Shown here: positions 15,023 through 22,590 of the stretch, piece by piece | Position numbering within the stretch: position 1 is the first letter of the stretch | Layout: each line of letters opens with the position of its first letter | Origin: Massilia alkalitolerans DSM 17462 | Lineage (GTDB): Bacteria; Pseudomonadota; Gammaproteobacteria; Burkholderiales; Burkholderiaceae_D | Direction: 5' to 3' | DNA length: 64,000 nucleotides | Assembly (NCBI RefSeq): GCF_000427785.1 | Contig: NZ_ATYR01000006.1 | Coordinates: 172,277 to 236,276, forward strand | Position numbers and translations under genes: made by a program | The notes under the pieces: model-generated | The model's input: only the letters and a program-made list of their open reading frames with translations | What the model was told of the DNA's origin: nothing | The model's database searches: none

Positions 15023-15771
15023 AACCTTTCGCCTTGATCCTTGCCGGCTTGCTTGCCGGCGCCGTCCATGCCCAGCAGGAGGCCCCGGTCGTCGTCAGCG
15101 GCACCGTTGCCGACGAAGCGACCAGGGCGGCGCTGCTCGACCGCCTGCGCATCGTCTATGGGGCCTCGCGCGTGGTCGACCAGCTGACGGTCGGCACGGT
15201 GGCGGCGCCCGCCAACTGGAACGATTACGTTTCGCGCCTGATCAACCCCAACCTGAAGCTGGTGAGCCGTGGCCAGCTCAAGGTCGAGGGCAGCAATGTC
15301 AGCCTGCGCGGCGACGTCGCCAACGAAGAGCAGCGCCAAAGGATCGCCGGCGACATCGCGGCCAGCCTGAACGGAACCTACACGGTCAACAACGGCCTGC
15401 GCGTGGCGGTCTCGGAACAGGGCGTGCTGGACGCCGCGCTGGCGAACCGCATCATCGAGTTCGAGTCCGGCAAGGCGACCCTGACCGAATCGGGGATGGC
15501 GGTGCTGGACCAGATGAGCGCGGCGATGCAGAAGCTCAGGGGCGTCAAGGTGGAGGTGATCGGGCACACCGACAACGCGGGCTCGCGCGCCGGTAACCTG
15601 TCGCTGAGCCAGGCGCGGGCGGAGGCGATCAAGACCTACATCGTCGGGAAAGGTATTGCGGCGGACACGATCGCGGTGTCGGGCGAGGGGCCGGACCGGC
15701 CGGTGGCGGACAATCGGACGCCGGAGGGGAAGGCGCGGAATCGGCGGATCGAGTTCAAGGTGATTCAGTAG
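15019..15771 (+). CDS. OmpA-family peptidoglycan-binding protein of the type VI locus (TagL-like role)
   Basis: A 250-aa protein read from GTG 15019, which overlaps the tagF stop (GTGA). A signal peptide (KPFALILAGLLAGAVHA, then QQ) directs export. Residues 25-130 contain BON-like repeats (VSGTVADEATRAALLDRLR, VSLRGDVANEEQRQRIAGDI). Residues 140-250 are an OmpA C-terminal domain with IEFESGKATLTESGMAVLDQ, VEVIGHTDNAGSRAGNLSLSQARAEAIKTYI and NRRIEFKV, which contacts diaminopimelate in peptidoglycan. TssL here lacks a fused peptidoglycan-binding domain, so this separate protein may anchor the secretion complex to the wall as TagL or SciZ do elsewhere. That function is inferred from position. 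Confidence 0.85.
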   Translation: MKPFALILAGLLAGAVHAQQEAPVVVSGTVADEATRAALLDRLRIVYGASRVVDQLTVGTVAAPANWNDYVSRLINPNLKLVSRGQLKVEGSNVSLRGDVANEEQRQRIAGDIAASLNGTYTVNNGLRVAVSEQGVLDAALANRIIEFESGKATLTESGMAVLDQMSAAMQKLRGVKVEVIGHTDNAGSRAGNLSLSQARAEAIKTYIVGKGIAADTIAVSGEGPDRPVADNRTPEGKARNRRIEFKVIQ

Positions 15772-15778
15772 GTTCTCA

Positions 15779-15869
15779 AACGAACTTGGGTTCCGGCCTT
15801 CGCCGGAACGACGGTCTTGAGGCCAACGGTGTAAGCACGTCGTCCCGGCGCAGGCCGGGACCCAAGTTT
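15779..15869. repeat. Dispersed palindromic intergenic repeat, copy 1
   Basis: Two inverted modules: AACTTGGG...CCGGCCTTCGCCGG at the left and CCCGGCGCAGGCCGGG...CCCAAGTT at the right, so the whole unit is an inverted repeat with inner hairpins. It lies between the convergent ompA-like and tssL genes. A related unit with the same core occurs at 34895-35027. Repeats of this 'TCCCGGCGAAGGCCGGGA' type are common in proteobacterial intergenic regions; a role in transcript ends is plausible. Confidence 0.75.
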
Positions 15870-15878
15870 ACTTGCATA

Positions 15879-16640
15879 CTACGGCAAGGTAATCGTCACA
15901 TGCGCCGCCTTCGGCGGCAGCTTCACCAGGTCGTTATAGGCCGCCATCTGCGCCCCCGTCTCGTTCGACAGCGCCGTCCGGAAGCCCAGGTAGGCACCCA
16001 GTCCCGCCACCATGAACACCGCCCCCAGCACCCACAGCGACAAATCGCTCTGCAGCCGGTTGACCACCTGGTCCGGCCGCTCGGCATGCGGGGCGAAGCC
16101 GCGGGTGCGGCCGCGCATGCGGGCGATCTCGTCGCCCAGGCGCGCCACCAGGTAGTCCAGCTTGTCGCGGCCGTCGAGCGCGTAGCGGCCCTGGAAGCCG
16201 AGCAGCAGGCACATGTGGAAGACTTCGAGTGCCTCCACGTGCACCTGCCCCTTGGCGCGCAGGTCCTCGAGGCGGTGGAAGAAGTGCTCGCCAGCCAGCT
16301 GGTCGCCGAACACGCGCAGCTGCAGGGGGCGGGTTTCCCAGGCTTCGCGCACCTCGTAGGTCGAGCGCAGGATGATCTCGTCCACCGCCGAGCAGAAGGC
16401 GTACTTGGCCGCCGTCACGTCCTCGGCCGAGATGCCGAGTCCTTTGGCGTTGCGGTCGACGTCGGCCAGGAAGCCGGTCATGTTGTCGGCAAACGCCACC
16501 TTGTCCTGCGGGCCGCAGCCGTTCTTCAGCAGGAACAGGGCGTAGAAGCCCTCGTACATGATGTCCACCAGGCGCTGGGGCGGACGCTCGGTCGCCAACC
16601 CGGGTTGCGGCGCCACGCGCCGTTCGACGAAGGCGCTCAT
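15879..16640 (-). CDS. tssL: Type VI secretion protein TssL (DotU family, short form)
   Basis: A 253-aa inner-membrane protein. The cytoplasmic DotU domain (residues 20-210) contains LVDIMYEGFYALFLL, CSAVDEIILRSTYEVREAWETRPLQ (split here by two segments), GEHFFHRLEDLRA and EVFHMCLLLGFQGRY; one C-terminal transmembrane helix follows (LSLWVLGAVFMVAGLGAYLGF, about 213-233) with a short periplasmic tail. No OmpA-like domain is fused, unlike 'evolved' TssL proteins, and a free OmpA-family protein is encoded nearby at 15019. The start overlaps the tssK stop by four bases (ATGA). TssL joins TssM and TssJ in the membrane complex and recruits the baseplate through TssK. Confidence 0.95.
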   Translation of the reverse strand: MSAFVERRVAPQPGLATERPPQRLVDIMYEGFYALFLLKNGCGPQDKVAFADNMTGFLADVDRNAKGLGISAEDVTAAKYAFCSAVDEIILRSTYEVREAWETRPLQLRVFGDQLAGEHFFHRLEDLRAKGQVHVEALEVFHMCLLLGFQGRYALDGRDKLDYLVARLGDEIARMRGRTRGFAPHAERPDQVVNRLQSDLSLWVLGAVFMVAGLGAYLGFRTALSNETGAQMAAYNDLVKLPPKAAHVTITLP

Positions 16641-17992
16641 GCCGCCACCGCGATCAGTTCCAGGCGCAGGTCGCGGATCCCGTTCGGGACATAGATCGAG
16701 ATCGCCTGCGATTTCAGCATCGTTTCATACAGCATGCCACGGTTCTCCAGGATGAAATAATAGGTATCGGGCCGCACCGGCACCGCCGCCGGCACTTGGG
16801 GCGCGTGCACTAGCTTCACGCCGGGCAGGGCCGACAGCACGAACTTGTCGACGTCTTCCGGCGCGCCCACCTTGAACTGCAGCGGCACCACGTCCACCAG
16901 CTGCAGCGCCGGCATGTCGGCCGACACCGCCAGGTAGAGGGTAGTCTGCAGGTTGATGCGTCCCGAATCGAGCGCCCCCAGGTAGTAGGACGGGCGTTCG
17001 CGGTTCAGGGCGATCGTGAAATAGCGCGACGAGATCACGGTGTCCAGCAGGTCGCGGATGATGCCGTCCAGGCGCGCGAACTGCGGGCCCGGATCGGCAT
17101 GCACGTAGGAAGGAAGGTCTTCCAGCCGGTAGCTGCGCGAGTAGGTCATCAGGCCGCCCGCCAGTCCCAGGAGCTCGCCGAACAGGCGTTCCGGATGCAG
17201 GTCGCGGTGGCCGAGGTAGTGCGACAGCGCTGCGTAGCCGGTGCTGGCCGTGTGCAACAGCCAGAAGGCCGAGACGTCGCCGCCGCGGATCTCGATCACG
17301 TTCTTGCTCGGCTCGCGCATGTGCCCGTACAGGGCGTTGACCTTGGCCAGCAGCTTTTCCATCAGGCGCGCGAGGTTCAGGTGCAGGCCGGGCGCGGCGT
17401 CGATCGACAGGCTGGGCGGCACGAAGGACGGGTCGGCCTCGAAGCCGCCGGTGGGTACGCGCCGCAGCCGCAGCAGGGGGAAGCTGTCGTAGGCTTCCAG
17501 CGGCTCGGTATCGGCCACCAGCCGCAGCGCCTTGCGCAGGTAGGTGATCGGGGCCTCGGCGGCGCGCGTGTACAGGTCCTGGGTCTCGCGGTCAATGCTG
17601 CAGAAGCGCGCGTCGGCCTGGGTGTCACCCTCCGAGGCCGCATTGTCGCCCCAGGCTTTCAGCGCCGGCAGGGCGGCGTGGAAGGTCACCGCTTGCTGCC
17701 CGGCCGGCAGCTCGCCCAGGCGCACCTGCAGCGGCAGCGGGTCGCCGTCGGGCGCGCGGTAGACCTCGCCGTCCGGGAACAGCACCGACAGTTCCTCGAT
17801 CCGCAGCACGTCGTGGCGCAGGGCGTCGTAGTCGACCACCAGCTTGCGCACGCCCCAGGCATAGGGGTGGAGGGCGCAGGCGGTCTGGTTCAGGCGCGCC
17901 TCGTGGTAGCGGTCCTGCTGCTGGAAATGCTGGGGCCGCAGGAAAAGTCCCTCGCCCCACAGTAGCTTCGCTGGCATGCTCATCGACATCAT
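16637..17992 (-). CDS. tssK: Type VI secretion baseplate protein TssK
   Basis: A 451-aa cytoplasmic protein with the TssK N-terminal signature KLLWGEGLFLRPQHFQQQDRYHE and a conserved later segment (RRVPTGGFEADPSFVPPSL, APPE-like shoulder, MSKFWLLH-like 'SAFWLLHTASTGYAALSHYL'). TssK trimers link the TssEFG wedge to the TssL/TssM membrane complex. The N-terminus has four Met codons in the first six; the GGAG at about 17996 touches the first ATG and is 9 bases from the fourth codon (17983), so the true start may be 17983. It is the middle gene of tssJ-K-L. Its natural baseplate partners TssF and TssG are not encoded in this window. Confidence 0.96.
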   Translation of the reverse strand: MMSMSMPAKLLWGEGLFLRPQHFQQQDRYHEARLNQTACALHPYAWGVRKLVVDYDALRHDVLRIEELSVLFPDGEVYRAPDGDPLPLQVRLGELPAGQQAVTFHAALPALKAWGDNAASEGDTQADARFCSIDRETQDLYTRAAEAPITYLRKALRLVADTEPLEAYDSFPLLRLRRVPTGGFEADPSFVPPSLSIDAAPGLHLNLARLMEKLLAKVNALYGHMREPSKNVIEIRGGDVSAFWLLHTASTGYAALSHYLGHRDLHPERLFGELLGLAGGLMTYSRSYRLEDLPSYVHADPGPQFARLDGIIRDLLDTVISSRYFTIALNRERPSYYLGALDSGRINLQTTLYLAVSADMPALQLVDVVPLQFKVGAPEDVDKFVLSALPGVKLVHAPQVPAAVPVRPDTYYFILENRGMLYETMLKSQAISIYVPNGIRDLRLELIAVAA

Positions 17993-18035
17993 CTCCGGCT
18001 CAGAAATTCCTAGCTTGGCGGAAACAACGTAGGCT

Positions 18036-18599
18036 TCATTGACAGCGCACAGAAGATAGCGTCGCCGCCTCGCCGCTGCCGCCGACCGTCATGGCGCAGG
18101 CGTGCAGGCCGAGGGTCAGGCCGCTACGCTCGGCGTCGGCCGCCGGCACCGCAGTGCGCCAGCGCCCCTCGGCGGGACGCTGGAACAGCGCGACCACGGC
18201 CAGGTAGCCCGCTTCGCGGCCGAGTTTTTCCATGACCTCGTAGCGCTGGCCGGGCACCAGCATGATCTCGCGCACCTCGAGCAGGTCCGGGCCCAGGCTT
18301 TCGCGCTCCACCTGCGGGTTGAGGAAGGCGGAATAAGGCGCCTGCTCGAATGCGTCCTTCTGGCGCAGCTTGTACAGGCGCACGGCAAGGGCGATCGGCT
18401 GGCCGCGCTTGTCGACGTTCAGCTTCGGCGCGGCGTGCAGGTGCAGCGCCACGCTGCGCGGCGGCTTTTGCGCATCCGGCAGTTCCGGCGGCTTGCGCAG
18501 CCCGGTGGCCTCCATGGCCTTGGCCGCGAGTCCGTTGCTGCCGCAGCCGGCCAGGGCGCAGGCCGCCGCCAGGATCGCGAGGGATGAAATTGTTCTCAT
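18036..18599 (-). CDS. tssJ: Type VI secretion outer-membrane lipoprotein TssJ
   Basis: A 187-aa lipoprotein. The signal peptide MRTISSLAILAAACALAGC ends in a lipobox (LAGC), with the lipidated Cys at residue 19 followed by Gly-Ser, compatible with outer-membrane sorting. The mature domain has the TssJ beta-sandwich pattern (SVALHLHAAPKLNVDKRGQ, ALAVRLYKLRQKDAFEQA, PDLLEVREIMLVPGQRYEV, LAVVALFQRPAEGRWR). ATG 18599 is preferred because an AAGGA motif lies 7-8 bases ahead; ATG 18605, two codons upstream, is almost on top of it. TssJ holds the TssM periplasmic domain at the outer membrane. It is first in the tssJ-K-L unit and diverges from the TPR-lipoprotein gene. Confidence 0.93.
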   Translation of the reverse strand: MRTISSLAILAAACALAGCGSNGLAAKAMEATGLRKPPELPDAQKPPRSVALHLHAAPKLNVDKRGQPIALAVRLYKLRQKDAFEQAPYSAFLNPQVERESLGPDLLEVREIMLVPGQRYEVMEKLGREAGYLAVVALFQRPAEGRWRTAVPAADAERSGLTLGLHACAMTVGGSGEAATLSSVRCQ

Positions 18600-18797
18600 C
18601 GCCATTTCCTTTACTCATCGTTTGCGGGTTCAAGCACGGATTGAAACCCAGTGGCGTGCGAGTGCCGTGATCGCGCGCAAGCGCAAGCCCTGAACGTGTG
18701 AAAGAAGGGGAACTCTGCTTTGGTTGACAGTGCGCAACTTCATTGAAACCCGCTTGCGAATAATGGTGGCTGGCTTAACTGTCGTGGAGAAACCAGC

Positions 18798-19391
18798 ATG
18801 ATGTACAAACGCTTGATGCCCTTGATCCTGGGAGTCGTCGCCCTTGCCGGGTGCGAAACCATCCCGAAAAAAGACACCACCAAATCGACCGCCGCCCTGA
18901 GCGAACAGGTCTTTACCGAGGCCGATGCCGCGATCGCGGCGAAACAGGACGAGAAGGCCTACGGCATGATGAAGGCCGCCAGCCGGTCGCACCCGGTCGA
19001 CAAGCGGCCCTGGGTCAAGATGGCGCAGATCCGCTTCAATGCCGGCGTTTACGGCGACGCGATCACCAATGCGCAGGAGGCGCTGGAGCGCGATCCGGAC
19101 GATACGGTGGCGCACAGCATCATTGCCGTTAGTGGGCTGCGCGTGGCCAGCAAATCCCTGTCCGACCTCACCCGCAGGAACAACCTGGCCGGCGACGTGA
19201 AGAGCGAGGCGCAGGACCTGGCCAAGCTGCTGCGTCAGAGCCTGGGTGAACCTGTGTTGGTCCCCGCGAAAGGCGACACGAGCAAGTCTTCGGCGCCGGC
19301 AAGATCGCGGACGTCCACCGCATCGGCCCAACCGGCAGCTCAGACCAAGGCAGCCAGCAACGACAAGGACCCGTTCGCCGGCCTCAAGTAA
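18798..19391 (+). CDS. TPR lipoprotein of the type VI locus
   Basis: A 197-aa lipoprotein. Signal peptide MMYKRLMPLILGVVALAGC has a lipobox (LAGC), followed by a helical region with TPR-like repeats (residues 38-110: EADAAIAAKQDEKAYGMMKAA, PWVKMAQIRFNAGVYGDAI, NAQEALERDPDDTVAHSII) and a Ser/Ala/Thr-rich low-complexity tail ending DPFAGLK. The GGAGA motif seven bases upstream selects ATG 18798. Lipoproteins of this kind appear at the head of tssBC-hcp units in some Burkholderiales, but their role is not established. It may assemble or stabilise the envelope complex. It shares a 198-bp divergent intergenic region with tssJ, probably holding both promoters. Confidence 0.8.
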   Translation: MMYKRLMPLILGVVALAGCETIPKKDTTKSTAALSEQVFTEADAAIAAKQDEKAYGMMKAASRSHPVDKRPWVKMAQIRFNAGVYGDAITNAQEALERDPDDTVAHSIIAVSGLRVASKSLSDLTRRNNLAGDVKSEAQDLAKLLRQSLGEPVLVPAKGDTSKSSAPARSRTSTASAQPAAQTKAASNDKDPFAGLK

Positions 19392-19444
19392 CCCGCGCGG
19401 CCGGCCCCGCCGGCCCTTCCATCCCCCCGCAACCTGGAGTCGAC

Positions 19445-19957
19445 ATGGCCAAGAGTGAAAGCGTGCAGAAACGCTTGCAGAAGGTGCGCGCGCCGCGCGT
19501 GCAGATGACGTATGACGTCGAGATCGGCGACGCCATCGAGAACAAGGAACTGCCCTTCGTCGTCGGCGTGGTGGGCGACTTCGGCAACGACCCCTCGCAG
19601 GAGAAAAAGCGCCTGAAGGACAAGAAGTTCGTCAACGTCGACGCCGGCAATTTCGACGAGGTGCTGGGGGCGGTGGCCCCGGTGGCCACCTTCAGGGTGG
19701 ACAACCACCTGTCGCCCGAGAGCGGCCAGTTCGCGGTGCAGCTGCAGTTCAAGGAGATGGACGACTTCCGGCCGGAGTCGGTGGTGCGCCAGGTGGCGCC
19801 GCTCAATGGCTTGCTGGAGGCGCGCACCAAGCTGGCCGACCTGCGCAACAAGCTGGCCGGCAACGACAAGCTCGAAGACATCCTCAGCGAAGTGCTGGGC
19901 AATACCGAAAAACTGCAAAGCCTGAAGAAGCAGGGCAAACCTGAAGGGGAGGCATGA
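19445..19957 (+). CDS. tssB: Type VI secretion contractile sheath small subunit TssB
   Basis: A 170-aa protein with the TssB/VipA signature: ESVQKRLQKVRAPRVQMTYDVE, ELPFVVGVVGDF, FVNVDAGNFDEVLGAVAP and the C-terminal LADLRNKLAGNDKLEDIL region used for sheath interlocking. A TGGAG Shine-Dalgarno lies just upstream. TssB and TssC form the contractile sheath around the Hcp tube. The gene overlaps tssC by four bases (ATGA), the usual coupling for two subunits made in equal amounts. Confidence 0.98.
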   Translation: MAKSESVQKRLQKVRAPRVQMTYDVEIGDAIENKELPFVVGVVGDFGNDPSQEKKRLKDKKFVNVDAGNFDEVLGAVAPVATFRVDNHLSPESGQFAVQLQFKEMDDFRPESVVRQVAPLNGLLEARTKLADLRNKLAGNDKLEDILSEVLGNTEKLQSLKKQGKPEGEA

Positions 19958-21447
19958 TGGCGGCAGTCCTCGATACCGCGAAGGCCAACGCAACAGCGGT
20001 GGAGCTCGACGCCTCGCTGCTCGACCAGATCGTCGAGCAGAGCCGCGTCGCGAAATCCAGCAGCGAACACGAACGTGCCCGCGACATCATCTCGGAGCTC
20101 GTGACCCAGGTGATGCAGGGCACGATGGTCATGTCGAACAACCTGTCGGCCATGATCGACGCCCGCCTGGCCGAGCTGGACCGCATGATCTCGGACCAGT
20201 TGTCGGCCGTGATGCACGCGCCCGAGTTCCAGAAGCTGGAACGGAGCTGGACCGGCCTGAACTACCTGGTCAGGAACAGCGCCACCAGCGCCAACCTGCA
20301 GATCCGCATGCTCAACGCCAGCAAGCGCGAGCTGGTGAAGGATTTCCAGTCGGCGCTGGAATTCGACCAGAGCAGCATGTTCAAGAAGGTCTACGAAGAG
20401 GAATTCGGCAGCTTCGGCGGCGCGCCCTACGGCACCCTGATCGGCGACTTCGAGATCTCGCGCCAGCCCGAGGACGTCTACTTCCTCGAGCAGATGTCGC
20501 ACGTGGCGGCCGCCAGCCACGCCCCTTTCATCACCTCGGCCTCGCCCGAGCTGTTCGGCATCGACAGCTTCGGCGACCTGGGCAAGCCGCGCGACCTGGC
20601 CAAGGTCTTCGACACCGTCGAATACGCCAAGTGGAAGGCGTTCCGGGAGTCGGAAGACGCGCGCTACGTCGGCCTGACCCTGCCGCGCTTCCTGGGGCGC
20701 CTGCCTTACCACCCGGCCGACGGCATGACCACCGAAGGCTTCAACTACGTCGAGGACGTGGACGGCAGCGACCACCAGAAGTACTTGTGGTGCAATGCGG
20801 CCTACGCGTTTGCCTCCAAGCTGACCAAGGCCTTCGAGGACTACGGCTGGTGCGCGGCGATCCGCGGCGTCGAGGGCGGCGGCCTGGTGGAGAACCTGCC
20901 GGCCCACACCTTCAAGACCGACGAGGGCGAGGTGGCGCTCAAGTGCCCGACCGAACTGGCGATCACCGACCGCCGCGAGAAGGAACTGTCGGACCTCGGC
21001 TTCATCTCCCTGGTCCACTGCAAGAACACCTCGTACGCGGCCTTCTTCGGCGCCCAGTCGGCGCAGAAGGCGAAGAAGTACAACAACGAGGCGGCCAATG
21101 CCAACGCGGTGCTGTCCTCGCAGCTGCAGTACATCTTCGCGGTCTCGCGCATCGCCCATTACATGAAGGCCATGATGCGCGACAAGATCGGCAGCTTCGC
21201 CGCCGCCTCGAATGTCGAGGATTACCTCAATCGCTGGTTAACCCAATATGTGCTCCTCGACGACAACGCGAGCCAGGACCAGAAGGCCCAGTTCCCGCTG
21301 CGCGAAGCCAGCGTGCAGGTGTCCGAGGTGCCGGGCCGTCCGGGTGTGTACCGCGCGGTGTCCTTCCTGCGTCCCCACTTCCAGCTCGACGAGCTGTCCG
21401 TTTCGCTCCGACTGGTCGCGGAGTTGCCCCAATCGACCAATGGCTAA
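19954..21447 (+). CDS. tssC: Type VI secretion contractile sheath large subunit TssC
   Basis: A 497-aa protein with typical TssC/VipB motifs: EFQKLERSWTGLNYLVRNS, LIGDFEISRQPEDVYFLEQM, FGDLGKPRDLAKVFD, EDARYVGLTLPRFLGRLPY, YLWCNAAYAFASKLTKAF and AIRGVEGGGLVENLP. The C-terminal half ends with RPHFQLDELSVSLRLVAELP. The family length is near 495 aa, so it is complete. ATGATG at the start gives two possible initiators one codon apart. It forms the sheath with TssB and is disassembled after contraction by ClpV, encoded further down the same strand. Confidence 0.98.
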   Translation: MMAAVLDTAKANATAVELDASLLDQIVEQSRVAKSSSEHERARDIISELVTQVMQGTMVMSNNLSAMIDARLAELDRMISDQLSAVMHAPEFQKLERSWTGLNYLVRNSATSANLQIRMLNASKRELVKDFQSALEFDQSSMFKKVYEEEFGSFGGAPYGTLIGDFEISRQPEDVYFLEQMSHVAAASHAPFITSASPELFGIDSFGDLGKPRDLAKVFDTVEYAKWKAFRESEDARYVGLTLPRFLGRLPYHPADGMTTEGFNYVEDVDGSDHQKYLWCNAAYAFASKLTKAFEDYGWCAAIRGVEGGGLVENLPAHTFKTDEGEVALKCPTELAITDRREKELSDLGFISLVHCKNTSYAAFFGAQSAQKAKKYNNEAANANAVLSSQLQYIFAVSRIAHYMKAMMRDKIGSFAAASNVEDYLNRWLTQYVLLDDNASQDQKAQFPLREASVQVSEVPGRPGVYRAVSFLRPHFQLDELSVSLRLVAELPQSTNG

Positions 21448-21479
21448 GCAGTCCTTCTTAAACTTGAATGGAGTAGAAC

Positions 21480-21971
21480 ATGGCAATTGACGTGTACCTG
21501 CAGATCGACGGGATCAAGGGCGAATCGATGGACGACAAGCACAAGGACTGGATCGAGTGCCTGGCCGTGGACTGGGGCGTGAAGCAACCGCGTTCGGCCA
21601 CCGCATCGACCGGAGGCGGCCACACCGCCGAGCGTTGCGAACACGAGGAGATCACGCTGAAGAAACTGGCCGACCTGTCCTCGCCGATCCTGCTGCAGAC
21701 CTGCTCGGCCGGCAAGACCATCCCGAAGGCCAAGCTGGAGTTCATGCGCGCCGACGGCCAGGGCGAGCGCATCAAATACTTCGAGATCGAACTGGAGAAC
21801 GTCCTGATCGGCGCGGTCGAGCCGAGCGTGAAAGAGGGCAGCATCATCCAGGAGCAGGTCGGCCTGAAGTTCTCGAAGATCAAGTGGAAGTACACCCAGC
21901 AGAAGATCGGCGGCGGCTCGGGCGGCAACACCTCGGGCGGCTGGGACCTGGCGGCCAACAAGGTCGCCTGA
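21480..21971 (+). CDS. hcp: Type VI secretion tube protein Hcp (TssD)
   Basis: A 163-aa protein with the Hcp fold: MAIDVYLQIDGIKGES at the start, DKHKDWIECLAVDWGV, SSPILLQTCSAGKTIPKAKLEFMRA and a beta-rich C-terminus. A GGAG Shine-Dalgarno six bases upstream supports strong translation. Hcp hexamers stack into the secreted inner tube and can carry effectors. The C-terminal stretch GGGSGGNTSGGWDLAANKVA is a flexible glycine-rich tail typical of Hcp1-like proteins. Two hairpins and a T tract follow the gene (21982-22060), which would leave hcp mRNA more abundant than the downstream genes. Confidence 0.97.
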   Translation: MAIDVYLQIDGIKGESMDDKHKDWIECLAVDWGVKQPRSATASTGGGHTAERCEHEEITLKKLADLSSPILLQTCSAGKTIPKAKLEFMRADGQGERIKYFEIELENVLIGAVEPSVKEGSIIQEQVGLKFSKIKWKYTQQKIGGGSGGNTSGGWDLAANKVA

Positions 21972-21981
21972 CCCCGTCCAC

Positions 21982-22060
21982 GGCCGTCCGGGGGGGCAGA
22001 CCCGGGCGGCCGGTGCGTGCGCGGCGTACGCGGCCGATGCCGCTGCGCCGCGCGTTTTTT
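21982..22060 (+). terminator. Double hairpin/terminator between hcp and tssE
   Basis: First hairpin: GGCCGTCCGGG (21982-21992) pairs with CCCGGGCGGCC (22001-22011), with one G-U pair. Second: GCGCGGCG (22019-22026) pairs with CGCCGCGC (22046-22053), with an inner GCGGC/GCCGC stem, followed by G and six T residues. The second unit has the form of an intrinsic terminator inside the operon; the tssE Shine-Dalgarno (GGAGGA) comes only 9 bases after the T run. Confidence 0.75.
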
Positions 22061-22077
22061 GAACGATCGGAGGAAGC

Positions 22078-22551
22078 ATGAAGGGCTTCAAGCCCGGCCT
22101 GCTGGACCGTCTCATGGACGAGCGCCCGGACGCCGCCCGGGGCGCCCCGTTCACGGTCGAGCAGCTCAAGGACAGCGTGGCGCGCGACCTGGAAGCGCTG
22201 CTCAATACGCGCCTGCCGTTCGACCCGGCCATCCTCAACGCCTATCCGGAGGCGCGCGGGTCCTTCCTGCATTATGGCTTGCAGGACTTTGCCGGCTACT
22301 GCCTCACCAGCAGCCTTGATCGCGCCGCCGTCTGCGCCAGCATCCAGGACGCCATCGAAGCCCACGAGCCGCGCCTGCGCGAAGTCAGCGCCACGCTCGA
22401 CCTGGTGGCGGGCAGCGTCAACCGCCTCAGCTTCATCATCCATGCCCGCCTCAGCCTGCTGGAGAGCAGCGAGCCGGTGAACTTCAATGCGGTGCTGCAG
22501 CCCTCGTCGCTGCACTACGCCGTCAAGCGCAACGGCCGGCCACGCGGCTGA
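22078..22551 (+). CDS. tssE: Type VI secretion baseplate protein TssE (gp25-like)
   Basis: A 157-aa cytoplasmic protein with the gp25-like pattern: GLLDRLMDE at the start, SVARDLEALLNTR (the conserved sheath-initiation motif region), GSFLHYGLQDFAGY, and IEAHEPRLREVSATLD near the end. Together with TssF, TssG and TssK it forms the baseplate wedge that starts sheath polymerisation. GGAGGAAGC directly precedes the ATG. In most clusters tssF and tssG follow tssE; here clpV begins 39 bases downstream instead. Confidence 0.95.
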   Translation: MKGFKPGLLDRLMDERPDAARGAPFTVEQLKDSVARDLEALLNTRLPFDPAILNAYPEARGSFLHYGLQDFAGYCLTSSLDRAAVCASIQDAIEAHEPRLREVSATLDLVAGSVNRLSFIIHARLSLLESSEPVNFNAVLQPSSLHYAVKRNGRPRG

Positions 22552-22590
22552 GGCTGCGGCCGGCCCTCTTTACTACAAGGACGCGACACG

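Noticed and set aside
18606..18797. Sigma-54 or TTGACA-based promoter between tssJ and the TPR lipoprotein
   Set aside because: A TTGACA occurs near 18724 but no -10 lies at 16-18 bases, and no full GG-N10-GC element with the proper context is present; the promoters must be here but I cannot place them.
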